Made by a program: the position numbers and the translations under genes. The notes beneath the pieces were generated by a model that was not told the DNA's origin, ran no database searches, and worked only from the letters and a program-made list of their open reading frames with translations. DNA of 64,000 nucleotides from Chitinophagales bacterium (GTDB lineage: Bacteria; Bacteroidota; Bacteroidia; Chitinophagales; UBA2359). Of the stretch, positions 1 through 9,078 are shown in pieces. Each line of letters begins with the position of its first letter. The first letter of the stretch is position 1. The stretch lies in the NCBI GenBank assembly GCA_041392475.1, contig JAWKLZ010000003.1, positions 579,501-643,500 on the forward strand, written 5' to 3'.

Positions 1-700
1 CGCTGTCTTCTAAACTCATTGCCGAACCCTCATATTTTCTATCACCAAATAGCGACCGATAGCCAAAAAAATCGCCTGTTTGGTATATGGCTGAGATGAT
101 TTCTTTGCCGTCTTCGTTGGTTTTGTAGGTTTTGACCCGACCTTGGATGATGTAGTAAAGATAGCAGGGATAGCTGTCTTCGTGAAAGAGCATGTATTTA
201 GTAGACACCGACAATTTTTTATGCTCATCGGCAATGGTTTGGAGGATTTCTCGCACTTTTTGAGGATTGTAAAATCCACGAAAAACCGCATCTTCTGTAT
301 CATCATATTTTTGTACCAGCATATCTGCTTTTTCGAGCCGTCGCTTAATGGTGTCGAGCAGGTCTAATTCTTCAAAGGGTTTGGTGATGTAGTCATCTGC
401 TCCCATATTCATTCCTTTTCGCAGGTCGTTTTTTTCGGTTTTTGCTGTGAGAAAAATAAAAGGAAGGGTGGCCGTTTTGGCATCGTGACTGAGAATATGC
501 AGTACACCATAACCGTCAAGTTCGGGCATCATAATATCGCAAATAATCAAATCGGGAAGGTGTTCTTTTGCTTTCATAACACCCTCCTTGCCATTGGTAG
601 CGGTCAAAACATGGTAATTGGCAAGTTCCAAAATTTCAGCCGTATTTTCTCGCACATCTTCATTGTCTTCTATTAGTAGTATGGTTTTTAGATGGTTCAT
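1..700 (-). CDS. Response regulator: receiver domain fused to CRP-type cNMP-binding domain (partial)
   Basis: Reading leftward from an ATG at 700, the frame stays open to the window edge (233 codons), so the C-terminus is missing. Residues 5-125 form a CheY-like receiver: acidic pocket E11/D12, phospho-acceptor D55 in ICDIMMPELDG, T85 in FLTAKT and K107 in ITKPF. Residues about 140-233 start a cyclic-nucleotide-binding beta-roll typical of CRP/FNR regulators (YIIQGRVKTYK, then a GDFFGYRSLFGD turn). A CRP-type helix-turn-helix is expected further left but is not visible. It lies 20 nt downstream of a PAS histidine kinase on the same strand, its probable cognate kinase. The fusion suggests a transcription factor switched by phosphorylation, with the roll possibly acting only as a dimerisation module. 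Domain calls are firm; regulatory targets are unknown. Confidence 0.88.
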   Translation of the reverse strand, partial: MNHLKTILLIEDNEDVRENTAEILELANYHVLTATNGKEGVMKAKEHLPDLIICDIMMPELDGYGVLHILSHDAKTATLPFIFLTAKTEKNDLRKGMNMGADDYITKPFEELDLLDTIKRRLEKADMLVQKYDDTEDAVFRGFYNPQKVREILQTIADEHKKLSVSTKYMLFHEDSYPCYLYYIIQGRVKTYKTNEDGKEIISAIYQTGDFFGYRSLFGDRKYEGSAMSLEDS

Positions 701-720
701 TTTTAATGTTTTAGGTTTTT

Positions 721-1848
721 TTAATGAACGTTTGAGTCATGATATATTGGAAATTCTATCCTAAAAGTTGTTCCTTTATTCAATTCACTATCGAAGGTAA
801 TAGAACCGCCCATCAACTGCAAATATCGCCTAATAATGTTCAATCCGAGACCTGTTCCTTGAATATTGGAAACATTATCGGCTCTGAAAAAACGCTCAAA
901 TAGATGGACTTGTGCTTTGTGGGGAATTCCGATGCCATAATCTTGTACTTCAATTAGAATGTTTTCTTGGCTCACTGCGCTTCGTATGTCTATTTGTTGT
1001 CCTTCATTTGAGTATTTGATGGCATTGGAGAGTAGATTGATTAGGACATTGTGGAGTAATTTTTTATCTAAAAAAACCTGCTCTTTTGTAGTAAAATGCT
1101 GAAAAATAATTTTTTGATTTGCCTTGGTCATGGCTTCCAATTCTTCAATACTTTCTTCAATCGCTTCTTTGAGATTGAAGGAAAAAGGAATATGTTTGAC
1201 TTTTCCTTCCTCCAATTTGCTGATAGATAGAAAATCATTGAGGATGTTGTTGAGGTTTCGTACCGACCGTTGTATGCGGTCAATGTGTTTGACACGTTTA
1301 TCTTGCAGTTCCGTTTTATTGTATTTTCCAATAAGTGTTGCAGAGGATAAAATGGAGGTCAGGGGAGTACGAAATTCATGTGAAGCCGTAGTAATAAATC
1401 TGGATTTTAGTGCATTGAGTTCTTTTTCTCGTTTCAATGCTTCTTGCGCTTCGGCTGCTAATACTTTATCGCTGATGTCGTGAATAATGCCTGTAAAGAT
1501 TCTCCCTTTATTTAGTTGAACCTCTGCTACACTCAATCTTGCGGGAAATACGGAGCCATCACTGCGTAAACCCACTACTTCTCTGCCGATACCGATTATC
1601 TTTTTATGCCCTGTTTTAAGATAGTTGTCCAGATATTTATCGTGTTCTTTGCGATAAGGTTCTGGCATCAATATGCTTACATTCTTACCAATCAGTTCTT
1701 GGGGATCATATCCAAATAAATTTGCACCAGCGGGATTGATACTTTCTATATTCCCTTTGGTATCAATGGTTACTATCCCATCAGTTGCAGTGTCGATAAT
1801 GGCCTGTAATCTTGACTGAGTATCTATTTGTTGTTCTTTATTATTCAT
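721..1848 (-). CDS. PAS-domain sensor histidine kinase (cytoplasmic)
   Basis: 375 residues, no transmembrane segment. Residues 10-125 are a FixL-like PAS domain (TDGIVTIDTKGNIESINPA, LFGYDPQELIG, then a GIIHDISD end). A short coiled linker leads to the HisKA domain with phospho-acceptor H157 in ASHEFRTPLT, and a HATPase_c domain with N box (NVLINLLSNAIKYS), G1 box (DYGIGIP) and G2 box (GTGLGLNI). The ATG at 1848 was chosen because it overlaps the stop of the upstream phosphatase/YHS gene by 8 nt, a normal translational coupling; an in-frame ATG at 1914 would give a much longer overlap. The receiver-CRP regulator follows 20 nt downstream, so the pair probably forms a two-component system. The signal sensed is unknown; no heme-ligand prediction was attempted. 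Confidence 0.9.
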   Translation of the reverse strand: MNNKEQQIDTQSRLQAIIDTATDGIVTIDTKGNIESINPAGANLFGYDPQELIGKNVSILMPEPYRKEHDKYLDNYLKTGHKKIIGIGREVVGLRSDGSVFPARLSVAEVQLNKGRIFTGIIHDISDKVLAAEAQEALKREKELNALKSRFITTASHEFRTPLTSILSSATLIGKYNKTELQDKRVKHIDRIQRSVRNLNNILNDFLSISKLEEGKVKHIPFSFNLKEAIEESIEELEAMTKANQKIIFQHFTTKEQVFLDKKLLHNVLINLLSNAIKYSNEGQQIDIRSAVSQENILIEVQDYGIGIPHKAQVHLFERFFRADNVSNIQGTGLGLNIIRRYLQLMGGSITFDSELNKGTTFRIEFPIYHDSNVH

Positions 1849-3109
1849 CGTTGGTGATTTGTTCCCAAAATTTATTGGCTCTTTCGATGGCGAGGCTTTC
1901 ATCTGCTTGTTCATTCCACTTCAATAAGGCATCGTAGTCCGATGTTTTATAGAAAAGATAGAGTTCCCCATCAATGATTTTGAAGTTTTCTGGATCGGCA
2001 TCATATTTATCAGCAGTATAACCATCCTTCACGCCTTCTATGGACATTCCTAAAGCACACCATCCTCCGTATTTGGGTAAATAATTTTCTGGATTTTCGG
2101 TAAATGTATTTAGGTTTTTGCGGCTGCTAAACTGAAATGTAGCACTTCGGTATGTAGTAGTATGTTTTTCTTCTCCTTTAATGGCTTTGTTACTTTTGAA
2201 GTAAGCAACTGGGTCATAACCCAATAACATAAGCCCTTTTTTGGTCAGATTGCAAGATTTTTTGAGTGGCGGCAATTGTTTCTCTTCAATGGTTTTTTGA
2301 GGAACCGATACTGTTGCAGTGCTATTTATTGTATTGGTTTCGGTTGCCTCAACTGTTTCATCATTGTTGAACAAGACAGGCATATCAGTAGCCATATTAT
2401 TTGAAAACTTGGTGGGAGTTGCTGATTTTTCAGGAAGGTTCTGATTGCTGACTGTTAGGTTGTTTGGAGGCCCAATAATGGCTTTAGACTGGCTGTATTG
2501 TATCCTTGTTATTTGCGTTGTGTTGTCATCTGTGATAGATACTTCAAATAAAGTACTGTAATCCATCTGGTTGATGCTACTAGGAGAAAAGGACTGCGAT
2601 AGGTTTTGTAGTATGGTGGTGATGACTTCTAAGTTCCCCACAATCAGTATGTTTTGCCCTTTTCGCTGCTGCAAAATGCGTTGTAAGAAAGATTCGATCT
2701 GTTGGCTATCGTAAGTATTGATAATGATCCGTTTGTTTTTAGCAACATCTTTTGCCGTTTCTTTATCACATGTATTGTAGCTTGTATAAATGGCATTGAT
2801 GGTTTCGGATTGCAGCATTTCTGCCAAATCTTTGGCACGTTGTTGTCCGAGATTACTCAAGGATACTTCTCCTATTGCGTTAGTATTTGTTTCGGTATGC
2901 CGCACGATGTAGAAAGTAGTAGTTGTTGCTTCTTGAAAAGTATAGGGTGACGGAACGGCAAAAGAATAGATATTCGAGAAAAGTAGTGGTAGAAGAAAAA
3001 TAATAAAAAGGTATTTTGAAATGAAATAAATGAAAAATACATTTACAAGTGAAATTCTATGAAAAAACTTAGTTGGTGAATAGGACTTGATTAATTTTTG
3101 CAAACTCAT
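1841..3109 (-). CDS. Membrane-anchored/secreted degenerate histidine phosphatase fused to a YHS domain
   Basis: Starting at the ATG at 3109 the protein has 422 residues: a basic N-terminus, one long hydrophobic segment (signal peptide or anchor), a histidine-phosphatase (PGAM/SixA) fold starting at FYIVRHTETN, a low-complexity Thr/Asn/Pro linker and a C-terminal YHS domain (LLGYDPVAYF; YLPKYGGWCALGM). The phosphatase keeps the first Arg-His pair, but the second conserved Arg (usual SPLxRAxxTA) reads SYNTCDKETA and the second catalytic His (usual VSHG) reads VGNL, so catalysis is doubtful. The open frame extends upstream to a GTG at 3193 with an ATG at 3184, so the start is uncertain. It is first in an operon with the PAS kinase (8-nt overlap) and receiver-CRP regulator. 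A sensory or ligand-binding role in the periplasm is inference. Confidence 0.75.
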   Translation of the reverse strand: MSLQKLIKSYSPTKFFHRISLVNVFFIYFISKYLFIIFLLPLLFSNIYSFAVPSPYTFQEATTTTFYIVRHTETNTNAIGEVSLSNLGQQRAKDLAEMLQSETINAIYTSYNTCDKETAKDVAKNKRIIINTYDSQQIESFLQRILQQRKGQNILIVGNLEVITTILQNLSQSFSPSSINQMDYSTLFEVSITDDNTTQITRIQYSQSKAIIGPPNNLTVSNQNLPEKSATPTKFSNNMATDMPVLFNNDETVEATETNTINSTATVSVPQKTIEEKQLPPLKKSCNLTKKGLMLLGYDPVAYFKSNKAIKGEEKHTTTYRSATFQFSSRKNLNTFTENPENYLPKYGGWCALGMSIEGVKDGYTADKYDADPENFKIIDGELYLFYKTSDYDALLKWNEQADESLAIERANKFWEQITNDE

Positions 3110-3337
3110 AATGAGACTTTTATTAAACGAGATAAAAATGATGTCAAATTTTTCCCTATTAATTTGAAGATGATAAGATAGCATATTTGCCACAATTAAT
3201 TGTCAATTTAGCATGAAAAAATAAATATGGTTAATAAATCAAGAAACTTTTTTGTTTTTTAACGTCATAAAAATCGCTTCTTGTTTTTTATTTGTATTAT
3301 GTGAGATTCTACCCGACAATTATTTACTAGGTAATCT

Positions 3338-3970
3338 ATGTTTACTTTAAAATCAATCTTTGCAGTCATACTTTCATTCAGCTTTTCTAGTACAAAGAAG
3401 CAGCATAAAAAAAATGAATTGTCTGACGAAGAAATTGTGGCAGAAATAGTTCGTACTCAGAGTGCTACTCTTGTAGAGGTGCTGTATGAACGCTATGCTG
3501 ATAAGGTTTTTAGAAAGTGCATTTCCTTTGTGAAGGAGGAAAGTATTGCTTCTGACTTGACACACGATATTTTTATCAAAGTTTATATGAAGTTGGCTTC
3601 TTTTAAAGGTAATTCAAGGTTTTCAACATGGCTGTATTCTATCACGTATAATTTTTGTGTAGATTATACACGGAAAAATAGTAAGACGAAAACAGTTTCT
3701 ATTGACGATGAGGAGCGGGTGAAGAATATAGAGGTAGAATCAGTAGATGATTTTGCACATATAAAAGCTACAAGGTTAAAGGTTTTACTAGAAAAAATCA
3801 AACCAGAAGAACGCATGATCTTGCTGATGAAATACAAAGATGATATGAGTATCAAAGATATACAAGAGGTTTTAAAGGTGTCTGAAAGTGCTGTAAAAAT
3901 GAGACTCAAGCGTGCAAAAGAAAAGGTACATGAATTGTATAAAAATACTTACGCAGAAAATTATATGTAA
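3338..3970 (+). CDS. RNA polymerase sigma factor, ECF subfamily
   Basis: 210 residues. Region 2 lies at about residues 45-115 (LYERYADKVFRKC, SDLTHDIFIKVYMKL, RFSTWLYSITYNFCVDYTRK) and region 4 at about 145-200 with a helix-turn-helix (MSIKDIQEVLKVSESAVKM, then RLKRAKEKVHELY). The charged linker between them is usual. The first 25 residues are hydrophobic and unlike most ECF factors; there is no other Met before region 2, so either this extension is real or translation uses a non-ATG codon. The stop codon overlaps the ATG of the next gene by one base (TAATG), so the two are translationally coupled. No zinc-finger anti-sigma gene is adjacent; the small acidic partner may play that part. Confidence 0.93.
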   Translation: MFTLKSIFAVILSFSFSSTKKQHKKNELSDEEIVAEIVRTQSATLVEVLYERYADKVFRKCISFVKEESIASDLTHDIFIKVYMKLASFKGNSRFSTWLYSITYNFCVDYTRKNSKTKTVSIDDEERVKNIEVESVDDFAHIKATRLKVLLEKIKPEERMILLMKYKDDMSIKDIQEVLKVSESAVKMRLKRAKEKVHELYKNTYAENYM

Positions 3971-4257
3971 TGTCAAACCCATTTAAAGAGTTAGACGAAT
4001 TAGAAGAATCTATAAAAGCCCCCGCATCTATCAAAAATAAGGTGATGGGATCTTATGGTTTTATTACGAATATTGCCAGAATAGTAGAATTTATTTTTGG
4101 TAGTTTGACCAATGTACTTACGGGGATGCTGGGCTTATTTGACCATGTGACACCTACCAATCCTCAGCAGCAGATAATGGGCTTAAGTTCGTATTTAGAG
4201 GAGAACGAAGATATTGAAGATGTATCTTTAGAGGAAGAGGAAGAGGAAGATGAATAG
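3970..4257 (+). CDS. Small acidic protein coupled to the ECF sigma factor
   Basis: 95 residues, starting in the overlap TAATG with the sigma gene. It contains an APASIKNKVM segment, a hydrophobic/amphipathic stretch (about residues 32-60, IVEFIFGSLTNVLTGMLGL) and a strongly acidic tail of about 20 Glu/Asp residues. Small proteins with a P-x-S-L/I-K-x-K-V-M-like start are, to my recollection, frequent directly downstream of ECF sigma genes in Bacteroidota and may be regulatory partners; that link is not proved here. No zinc-binding HxxxCxxC motif is present, so it is not a ZAS-type anti-sigma factor. An MscS-like channel gene follows 60 nt later. Existence as a gene is well supported by the coupling; function is unknown. 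Confidence 0.7.
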   Translation: MSNPFKELDELEESIKAPASIKNKVMGSYGFITNIARIVEFIFGSLTNVLTGMLGLFDHVTPTNPQQQIMGLSSYLEENEDIEDVSLEEEEEEDE

Positions 4258-4317
4258 GAGGAAGAAGGATTTGCTGAAATTGCAAACAAAAATTAAAAAA
4301 TATACAATCCATAAACG

Positions 4318-5124
4318 ATGAAGATATTTGAAACTGTAAAAGAAGCTTTGACAAATAGAACGGTAGAATTAGTCGCTGTTTTACCAGATGTAATTGGTGG
4401 TTTGGTTTTGCTATTCGTTGCTTGGTTGATTGCCAAACTTATTTACAAGGTTACCTACAAAGTGTTGGTTGCTATTAAAGTGGATAATTTGGGAGATAAA
4501 TTGAAGGAAGTGGATTTATTTGCTAATCTTGACTTCAAACTCAGCAAAACCATTGCAGGGGCTATTTATTGGTTTTTGATGACCATTATTATTCTTGAGA
4601 CGAGTCGGGCAATGGGCTTAGACGCTGTTGCCAATGGTATTTCGAGCTTCATTGCGTACATTCCTACCCTGTTGAGTGCCATATTGTTTTTTATTGCGGG
4701 AGTATTTATCGCCAACATTATCAAAGAAGTCATTGCAGCAGCTTGTGCGTCAATGAATATTGCAGCTGGACGGGTAATCAGTAGTTTTATTTTCTACTTT
4801 TTGGTGGTGATGATTGCGATTACTGCCATTAACCAAACAGGTATTCAAACCGAAATTCTTACCCAAAATGTTACCATCCTCATCGGTTCTATTTTCTTTG
4901 CCATTGCACTGGGGTATGCGATTGCCTCAAAAGATTTGATGGCGAATATGCTTGGGTCATTTTACAGCAAAGGCAAATTCATGATAGGACAGACGATTAG
5001 AGTAGAAGGGATTGAAGGAAAAATTCTACAAATTGACAGTACTTCGATTGTTTTGCAATCAGATGATAAAAAAGTGGTAATGCCTTTGTCCAAATTGACA
5101 AATACAACGGTAGAGATATTGTAA
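4318..5124 (+). CDS. Mechanosensitive ion channel-like (MscS-type) membrane protein
   Basis: 268 residues with five predicted membrane helices (about residues 22-46, 80-103, 120-142, 157-180, 188-212) of the conserved TM-helix repeat type, followed by a short soluble beta domain typical of the start of the MscS middle domain (MIGQTIRVEGIEGKILQID). The Ala/Gly-rich pore helix pattern of E. coli MscS is only partly conserved and the large cytoplasmic cage is missing, so it belongs to the short MscS-related class often annotated as small-conductance mechanosensitive channel. It follows the sigma factor and acidic protein by 60 nt and could be in the same transcript, which would suggest a cell-envelope or osmotic stress module (inference). 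Confidence 0.82.
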   Translation: MKIFETVKEALTNRTVELVAVLPDVIGGLVLLFVAWLIAKLIYKVTYKVLVAIKVDNLGDKLKEVDLFANLDFKLSKTIAGAIYWFLMTIIILETSRAMGLDAVANGISSFIAYIPTLLSAILFFIAGVFIANIIKEVIAAACASMNIAAGRVISSFIFYFLVVMIAITAINQTGIQTEILTQNVTILIGSIFFAIALGYAIASKDLMANMLGSFYSKGKFMIGQTIRVEGIEGKILQIDSTSIVLQSDDKKVVMPLSKLTNTTVEIL

Positions 5125-5144
5125 CTAGCTGCTTGAATGACAAA

Positions 5145-5171
5145 TTGATTGCTTTAATAATGCTATCTTTG
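5145..5171 (+). promoter_or_regulatory. Candidate Bacteroidota-type promoter for the secreted protease gene
   Basis: TTG at 5145-5147 and TATCTTTG at 5164-5171 are separated by 16 nt, matching the Bacteroidota primary-sigma pattern (-33 TTTG/TTG, -7 TAnnTTTG). It lies 33 nt upstream of the protease ATG in the gap after the MscS-like gene. Confidence 0.5.
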
Positions 5172-5203
5172 TTCCTCTTTCGACTCGTTTAAAAACCTAC
5201 AAG

Positions 5204-8200
5204 ATGAAGCAATACATAGCCCTTACATACTTGTTGTTAAGCTTTTGCACATATCTTCCTGCACAAATAAGTAGTGGAGGTACTCCCTATAGTTTCACTC
5301 ATTCTTCACTGACCTCCAAAGTGCCAACAGCTTCTATGCCAAGCATCAACCTTGCAGCACTGAAAGCAGAAGATGCCCTCAATGATGGTGACAAACAAGT
5401 TTTTCGGTTTGGAAAGTCTATTGAAGTGAATTTTAATTTAGACAATGCAGGCGTTTGGGAAACATTGAAGAATGGAGATAAACTCTGGCGATTGCAGATT
5501 TTTGCCAAAGGTGCAAAAACCATCAACTTGATTTACAACGATTTTTACCTACCCAAAGGTGCGAAACTATTCCTCTACAATGCCGACAAAAGCGAAGTCA
5601 TTGGAGCATTTACCGAACGCAATAACAAGCCTTACCGCAAATTTTCAACTACTTTACTCAAAGGCGACAAGACCATTTTGGAGTATTACGAACCTGCAAA
5701 TGTAGCTGGCAAAGGTATTGTTCAGATTTCGGAAGTGATACATGGGTACAGAGGTTTTGAGCCAACGGTCGAAAAAGGCTATGGTGATTCGGGAGGCTGC
5801 AATGTGAATATTAACTGCTCAGAAGGAAACGATTGGCAAATACAGAAGCGAGCAGTAGCCATGATTATTGCAGGTGGAAAACGGGATTGTACAGGGGCTT
5901 TGGTCAACAATGTGCGGCAAGACGGCACACCTTATTTATTGACTGCCAACCACTGTTTGCCCAACAATCTCAACGAAGTACAAACGTGGTTGTTTATGTT
6001 CAACTACGAAAGTCTCAGTTGTATAGACGAAGATGGACGAACCGACCAAACAGTATCGGGTTCGATACTGAGAGCATCTTCTGCCGATTCCGATTTTGCG
6101 CTGGTCGAACTGAGTGAAATTCCTCCAATAGAATACGGAGTTTATTTTGCTGGTTGGTCGGCTGAAAATGTGGCAGCAATTCAATCAACGTGTATTCACC
6201 ATCCCGCAGGAGATATCAAGAAAATCACTTTCAATGAAAATCCACTTGTGAGTGACAATATTGGAGGAACACCTCTGAATAGTTTTTGGAAAGTGACAGA
6301 ATGGGAAAAAGGTACAACCGAAGGAGGTTCGTCAGGTTCTCCCTTGTTTGATCCCAACAAACGAATCGTTGGTCAATTGTACGGTGGCTTTGCATCTTGC
6401 TTCAATAGTAGTTGGGATAAGTATGGAAAATTTTCCTATTCGTGGAACAGTGGTGACAGCAACGCTTCAAGACTCAAAGATTGGCTCGATCCAGATAATA
6501 CAGGAACTTTAATCATAGATGGAGTCGAAGGAAATGCTCCAAAATTGGACTTGGATGCAAGTATTTTGTCCATTGCTTCTCCTGATAAGTCTATCTGTGG
6601 CGCACAAAGTATTAACCCTGTGATTTTGTTTCGAAATGTAGGCGCACAATCACTTACAAGTATCAGTTTTTTGTATTCGATTGATGGTTCTACAAATGAA
6701 ATGATGACATGGGAGGGAAATTTAGATTTTTTCGATTCGGAGTGGGTCGCTTTGCCGCCCATTGAAGTAGAAGCAGGAACGCACACTTTGGTTATTTCTA
6801 TCCAAAATCCCAATGGAGAGCTGGATATGAATGAAACCAACAATGTGATTATGTATGATTTTGAAGTGCTGAATGGAACTGTTTTGAAGGTGGATTTGAA
6901 TACGGATAGATTTGGCTCAGAAACTTCTTTTCAAATCAAGGATGATGCAGGGAATATCGTGGTAGAGAGAACAAATTTCGATAGTGATAGAAAGTATAAC
7001 TTTGACTTTTGCTTGACACCCGATTGTTATGTCTTTACCATTTTTGATAGCTTTGAAGGACCTGATGGTTTGGGTGATGGAATATGTTGTCAGAATGGCA
7101 ATGGCAGTTATATGGTTGGTTTGGAAGGAGGAATCGTGTTTGGAGAAGGAGGAGAATTTCGTTCGTCGGAGTCTGTAACCTTCTGCATTGAAGACAAATT
7201 GGTGTTGCAAGCTGCTTTCAGTGCTGACCAAACAGAGGTTTGCAGCGGTGATGCGGTTCAGTTTACAGCTTTGTCAGGTGCCGCAGCTACTTACGCATGG
7301 GTGTTTGAAGGAGGAACACCCGCTATTTCTGCTGAACCAAATCCTTTGGTGGTATTTGAAAATTGGGGTGACTTCAATGTGTCATTGAAAGTGACCAACA
7401 GTGTTTCGGAAGACGAATTGGAGGTGGAAAACTATATTCGTGTAAATGGAACAAATCTCGACATTCTCACCTTCAATGCCAGCAATCCTATTATACAAGA
7501 TGGCGGCGTAGAATTGGATATTTCGAGTAGTTCGTCAATGGAGAATTTGACCTTCAATTGGAGCAACGGTGCGACAATTGCAAATCCAGATAAATTGACG
7601 AGAGGAAATTACAGTGTGGTGGTGACGGATGCAAATGGTTGTAGTACAAAGAAAAATGTTTTTATAGATTCGGATATTCTGCCCATAGTGGCAATGATTC
7701 AAACGGATAAACACCGTATATGCGAAGGTGAATCCATTGTTTTTGAAGATGTGAGCAACAATAAAGCAACTGTGCGTCAATGGGAATTTTTTGGAGCAGA
7801 AACGGTCAGTAGCAACGATGAAAACCCAGTGATTTCCTATCTGCAACCAGGAATTTACTCCGTGCGCCTCATTGTATCGGATGCCTACACGACCGATACA
7901 CTCACACTCAACAACTATGTTGAGGTCGGAAACATTCCTGATGTGGTGGTACAAACTACGCCTCCTGAAATTGGGAAAGACAATGGAACAATCAAATTGA
8001 CGGTCGAAAATGCCAGTCCTGCTACAACCTATCAATGGAATATCGGTGGACCAACCAGCAGCGAACGCTCCAATTTGGCGGAAGGTGCTTATACTGTTAT
8101 TGTCACCAACGAAAAAGGATGTCAAAAAACGTTGGAAATCCCTTTGAAAACGGCAGTGGAAGCACCAGATGGTTTTTTGGTCTATCCAAATCCTGTCAGT

Positions 8201-8419
8201 GATGGCACTTTGTATTTCTACAACAACAATCCCTCAGATATTCCTGTTTCCTTCAAAATATACAGCCTTGAAGGTCGTTTGGTGGGAGAGTGGTCTTTGG
8301 ACGGCAACAATCGAAACTATTATTTAGACATTGTAGCCATTCCTTCGGGCGTATATTTACTGTGGTCAAACATTGGCGGAAAAGAACGGCAAGAAAAGGT
8401 AATTTTGCTGAACGATTAA
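5204..8419 (+). CDS. Secreted lysyl-endopeptidase-like serine protease with PKD and SprB-like modules and T9SS sorting domain
   Basis: 1,071 residues. A signal peptide (to about residue 20, LSFCTYLPAQ) precedes an N-terminal beta domain and a trypsin-fold protease like Achromobacter lysyl endopeptidase: catalytic H250 in LLTANHCL, D297 in DSDFALVEL and S377 in EGGSSGSPLF; the Cys-rich segments around residues 200-270 fit disulfides of that family. After a CARDB-like region (about 440-560) come a PKD domain (about 666-748), a SprB-like module (about 752-825), a second PKD (about 827-910), a second SprB-like module (about 912-982) and a C-terminal T9SS type A domain (FLVYPNPVSDGTLYF to the end). 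It is therefore predicted to be exported through the outer membrane and anchored or released. Substrate specificity for Lys is inferred from the family only. A candidate promoter lies just upstream; a small secreted protein follows. Confidence 0.9.
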   Translation: MKQYIALTYLLLSFCTYLPAQISSGGTPYSFTHSSLTSKVPTASMPSINLAALKAEDALNDGDKQVFRFGKSIEVNFNLDNAGVWETLKNGDKLWRLQIFAKGAKTINLIYNDFYLPKGAKLFLYNADKSEVIGAFTERNNKPYRKFSTTLLKGDKTILEYYEPANVAGKGIVQISEVIHGYRGFEPTVEKGYGDSGGCNVNINCSEGNDWQIQKRAVAMIIAGGKRDCTGALVNNVRQDGTPYLLTANHCLPNNLNEVQTWLFMFNYESLSCIDEDGRTDQTVSGSILRASSADSDFALVELSEIPPIEYGVYFAGWSAENVAAIQSTCIHHPAGDIKKITFNENPLVSDNIGGTPLNSFWKVTEWEKGTTEGGSSGSPLFDPNKRIVGQLYGGFASCFNSSWDKYGKFSYSWNSGDSNASRLKDWLDPDNTGTLIIDGVEGNAPKLDLDASILSIASPDKSICGAQSINPVILFRNVGAQSLTSISFLYSIDGSTNEMMTWEGNLDFFDSEWVALPPIEVEAGTHTLVISIQNPNGELDMNETNNVIMYDFEVLNGTVLKVDLNTDRFGSETSFQIKDDAGNIVVERTNFDSDRKYNFDFCLTPDCYVFTIFDSFEGPDGLGDGICCQNGNGSYMVGLEGGIVFGEGGEFRSSESVTFCIEDKLVLQAAFSADQTEVCSGDAVQFTALSGAAATYAWVFEGGTPAISAEPNPLVVFENWGDFNVSLKVTNSVSEDELEVENYIRVNGTNLDILTFNASNPIIQDGGVELDISSSSSMENLTFNWSNGATIANPDKLTRGNYSVVVTDANGCSTKKNVFIDSDILPIVAMIQTDKHRICEGESIVFEDVSNNKATVRQWEFFGAETVSSNDENPVISYLQPGIYSVRLIVSDAYTTDTLTLNNYVEVGNIPDVVVQTTPPEIGKDNGTIKLTVENASPATTYQWNIGGPTSSERSNLAEGAYTVIVTNEKGCQKTLEIPLKTAVEAPDGFLVYPNPVSDGTLYFYNNNPSDIPVSFKIYSLEGRLVGEWSLDGNNRNYYLDIVAIPSGVYLLWSNIGGKERQEKVILLND

Positions 8420-8537
8420 ACTTTGGATATCAAAAAATGTCTAAATAAGGCAAAGAACTTGATGAAGGTTTGTGAAATATTTTGTAAACTACCATCGTTT
8501 CAACAAATGAATTTTCTAAAAATAAAATATTTCCTAA

Positions 8538-8987
8538 ATGAACATTTTGAGATTATTTTTATTCACACTATTGATTGGCTGCGGTTTGAGCAGCGTTGTA
8601 TTTGCACAAGATGCTAAAGGCTCAATGGGAGATTTTGACATGAAAGTAGAAGACAGTAGTTTTCCTACTCCACCCAATGCGGATTATGCAACGGCTGTTG
8701 TCAACTATCAATTGGATTACATGGGCTTGAAAGCGGGTAAAAACTTGCTACACACAGACCAAGCAAGTGGCATTAAACTATTTGCCAATTACAACCCTTA
8801 TACCCACAAATACAACCTTGTAGCACAAACTCGAAAAGGAGAAGACGTTGCAGTAAAAGTAGAAAAATCGAAAGAAGACCCTACCTGCATTTTTGCGACT
8901 GTTCCACCAGATTGGGTAAATGTGCTTTGTTCTACTCGATATACGTATAGTGAAGATATTAAGAGTAAAAATAGCAACAAGAAATGA
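8538..8987 (+). CDS. Small secreted protein of unknown function
   Basis: 149 residues. A clear signal peptide (about residues 1-23, LFTLLIGCGLSSVVFAQ) is followed by a soluble beta-rich domain with no family I recognise (notable: NYQLDYMGLKAGKNLL, CIFATVPPDWVNVLCS with two Cys that might pair, and a Lys/Asn-rich end). The Cys in the signal region lacks a good lipobox followed by +2 residues, so a lipoprotein is less likely than cleavage after AQ. It lies 118 nt after the protease and is followed by a strong terminator, so it may be the last gene of that transcript. Confidence 0.7.
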   Translation: MNILRLFLFTLLIGCGLSSVVFAQDAKGSMGDFDMKVEDSSFPTPPNADYATAVVNYQLDYMGLKAGKNLLHTDQASGIKLFANYNPYTHKYNLVAQTRKGEDVAVKVEKSKEDPTCIFATVPPDWVNVLCSTRYTYSEDIKSKNSNKK

Positions 8988-9078
8988 TGGCTTGTATGGC
9001 TAAACTGTTGGATGGTTGTTAAATGAGCTATGTAGTAATAGAATTATTCAATCATATAGCAAACAACCATTGCTCACA

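Noticed and set aside
1841..1914. Start of the PAS kinase at the ATG at 1914
   Set aside because: It would overlap the phosphatase/YHS gene by over 70 nt; the ATG at 1848 gives an ordinary 8-nt coupling overlap and begins right at the PAS linker.
8423..8617. Plus-strand 64-residue frame overlapping the small secreted protein
   Set aside because: It overlaps the better supported gene at 8538, which has a clear signal peptide, in a different phase.
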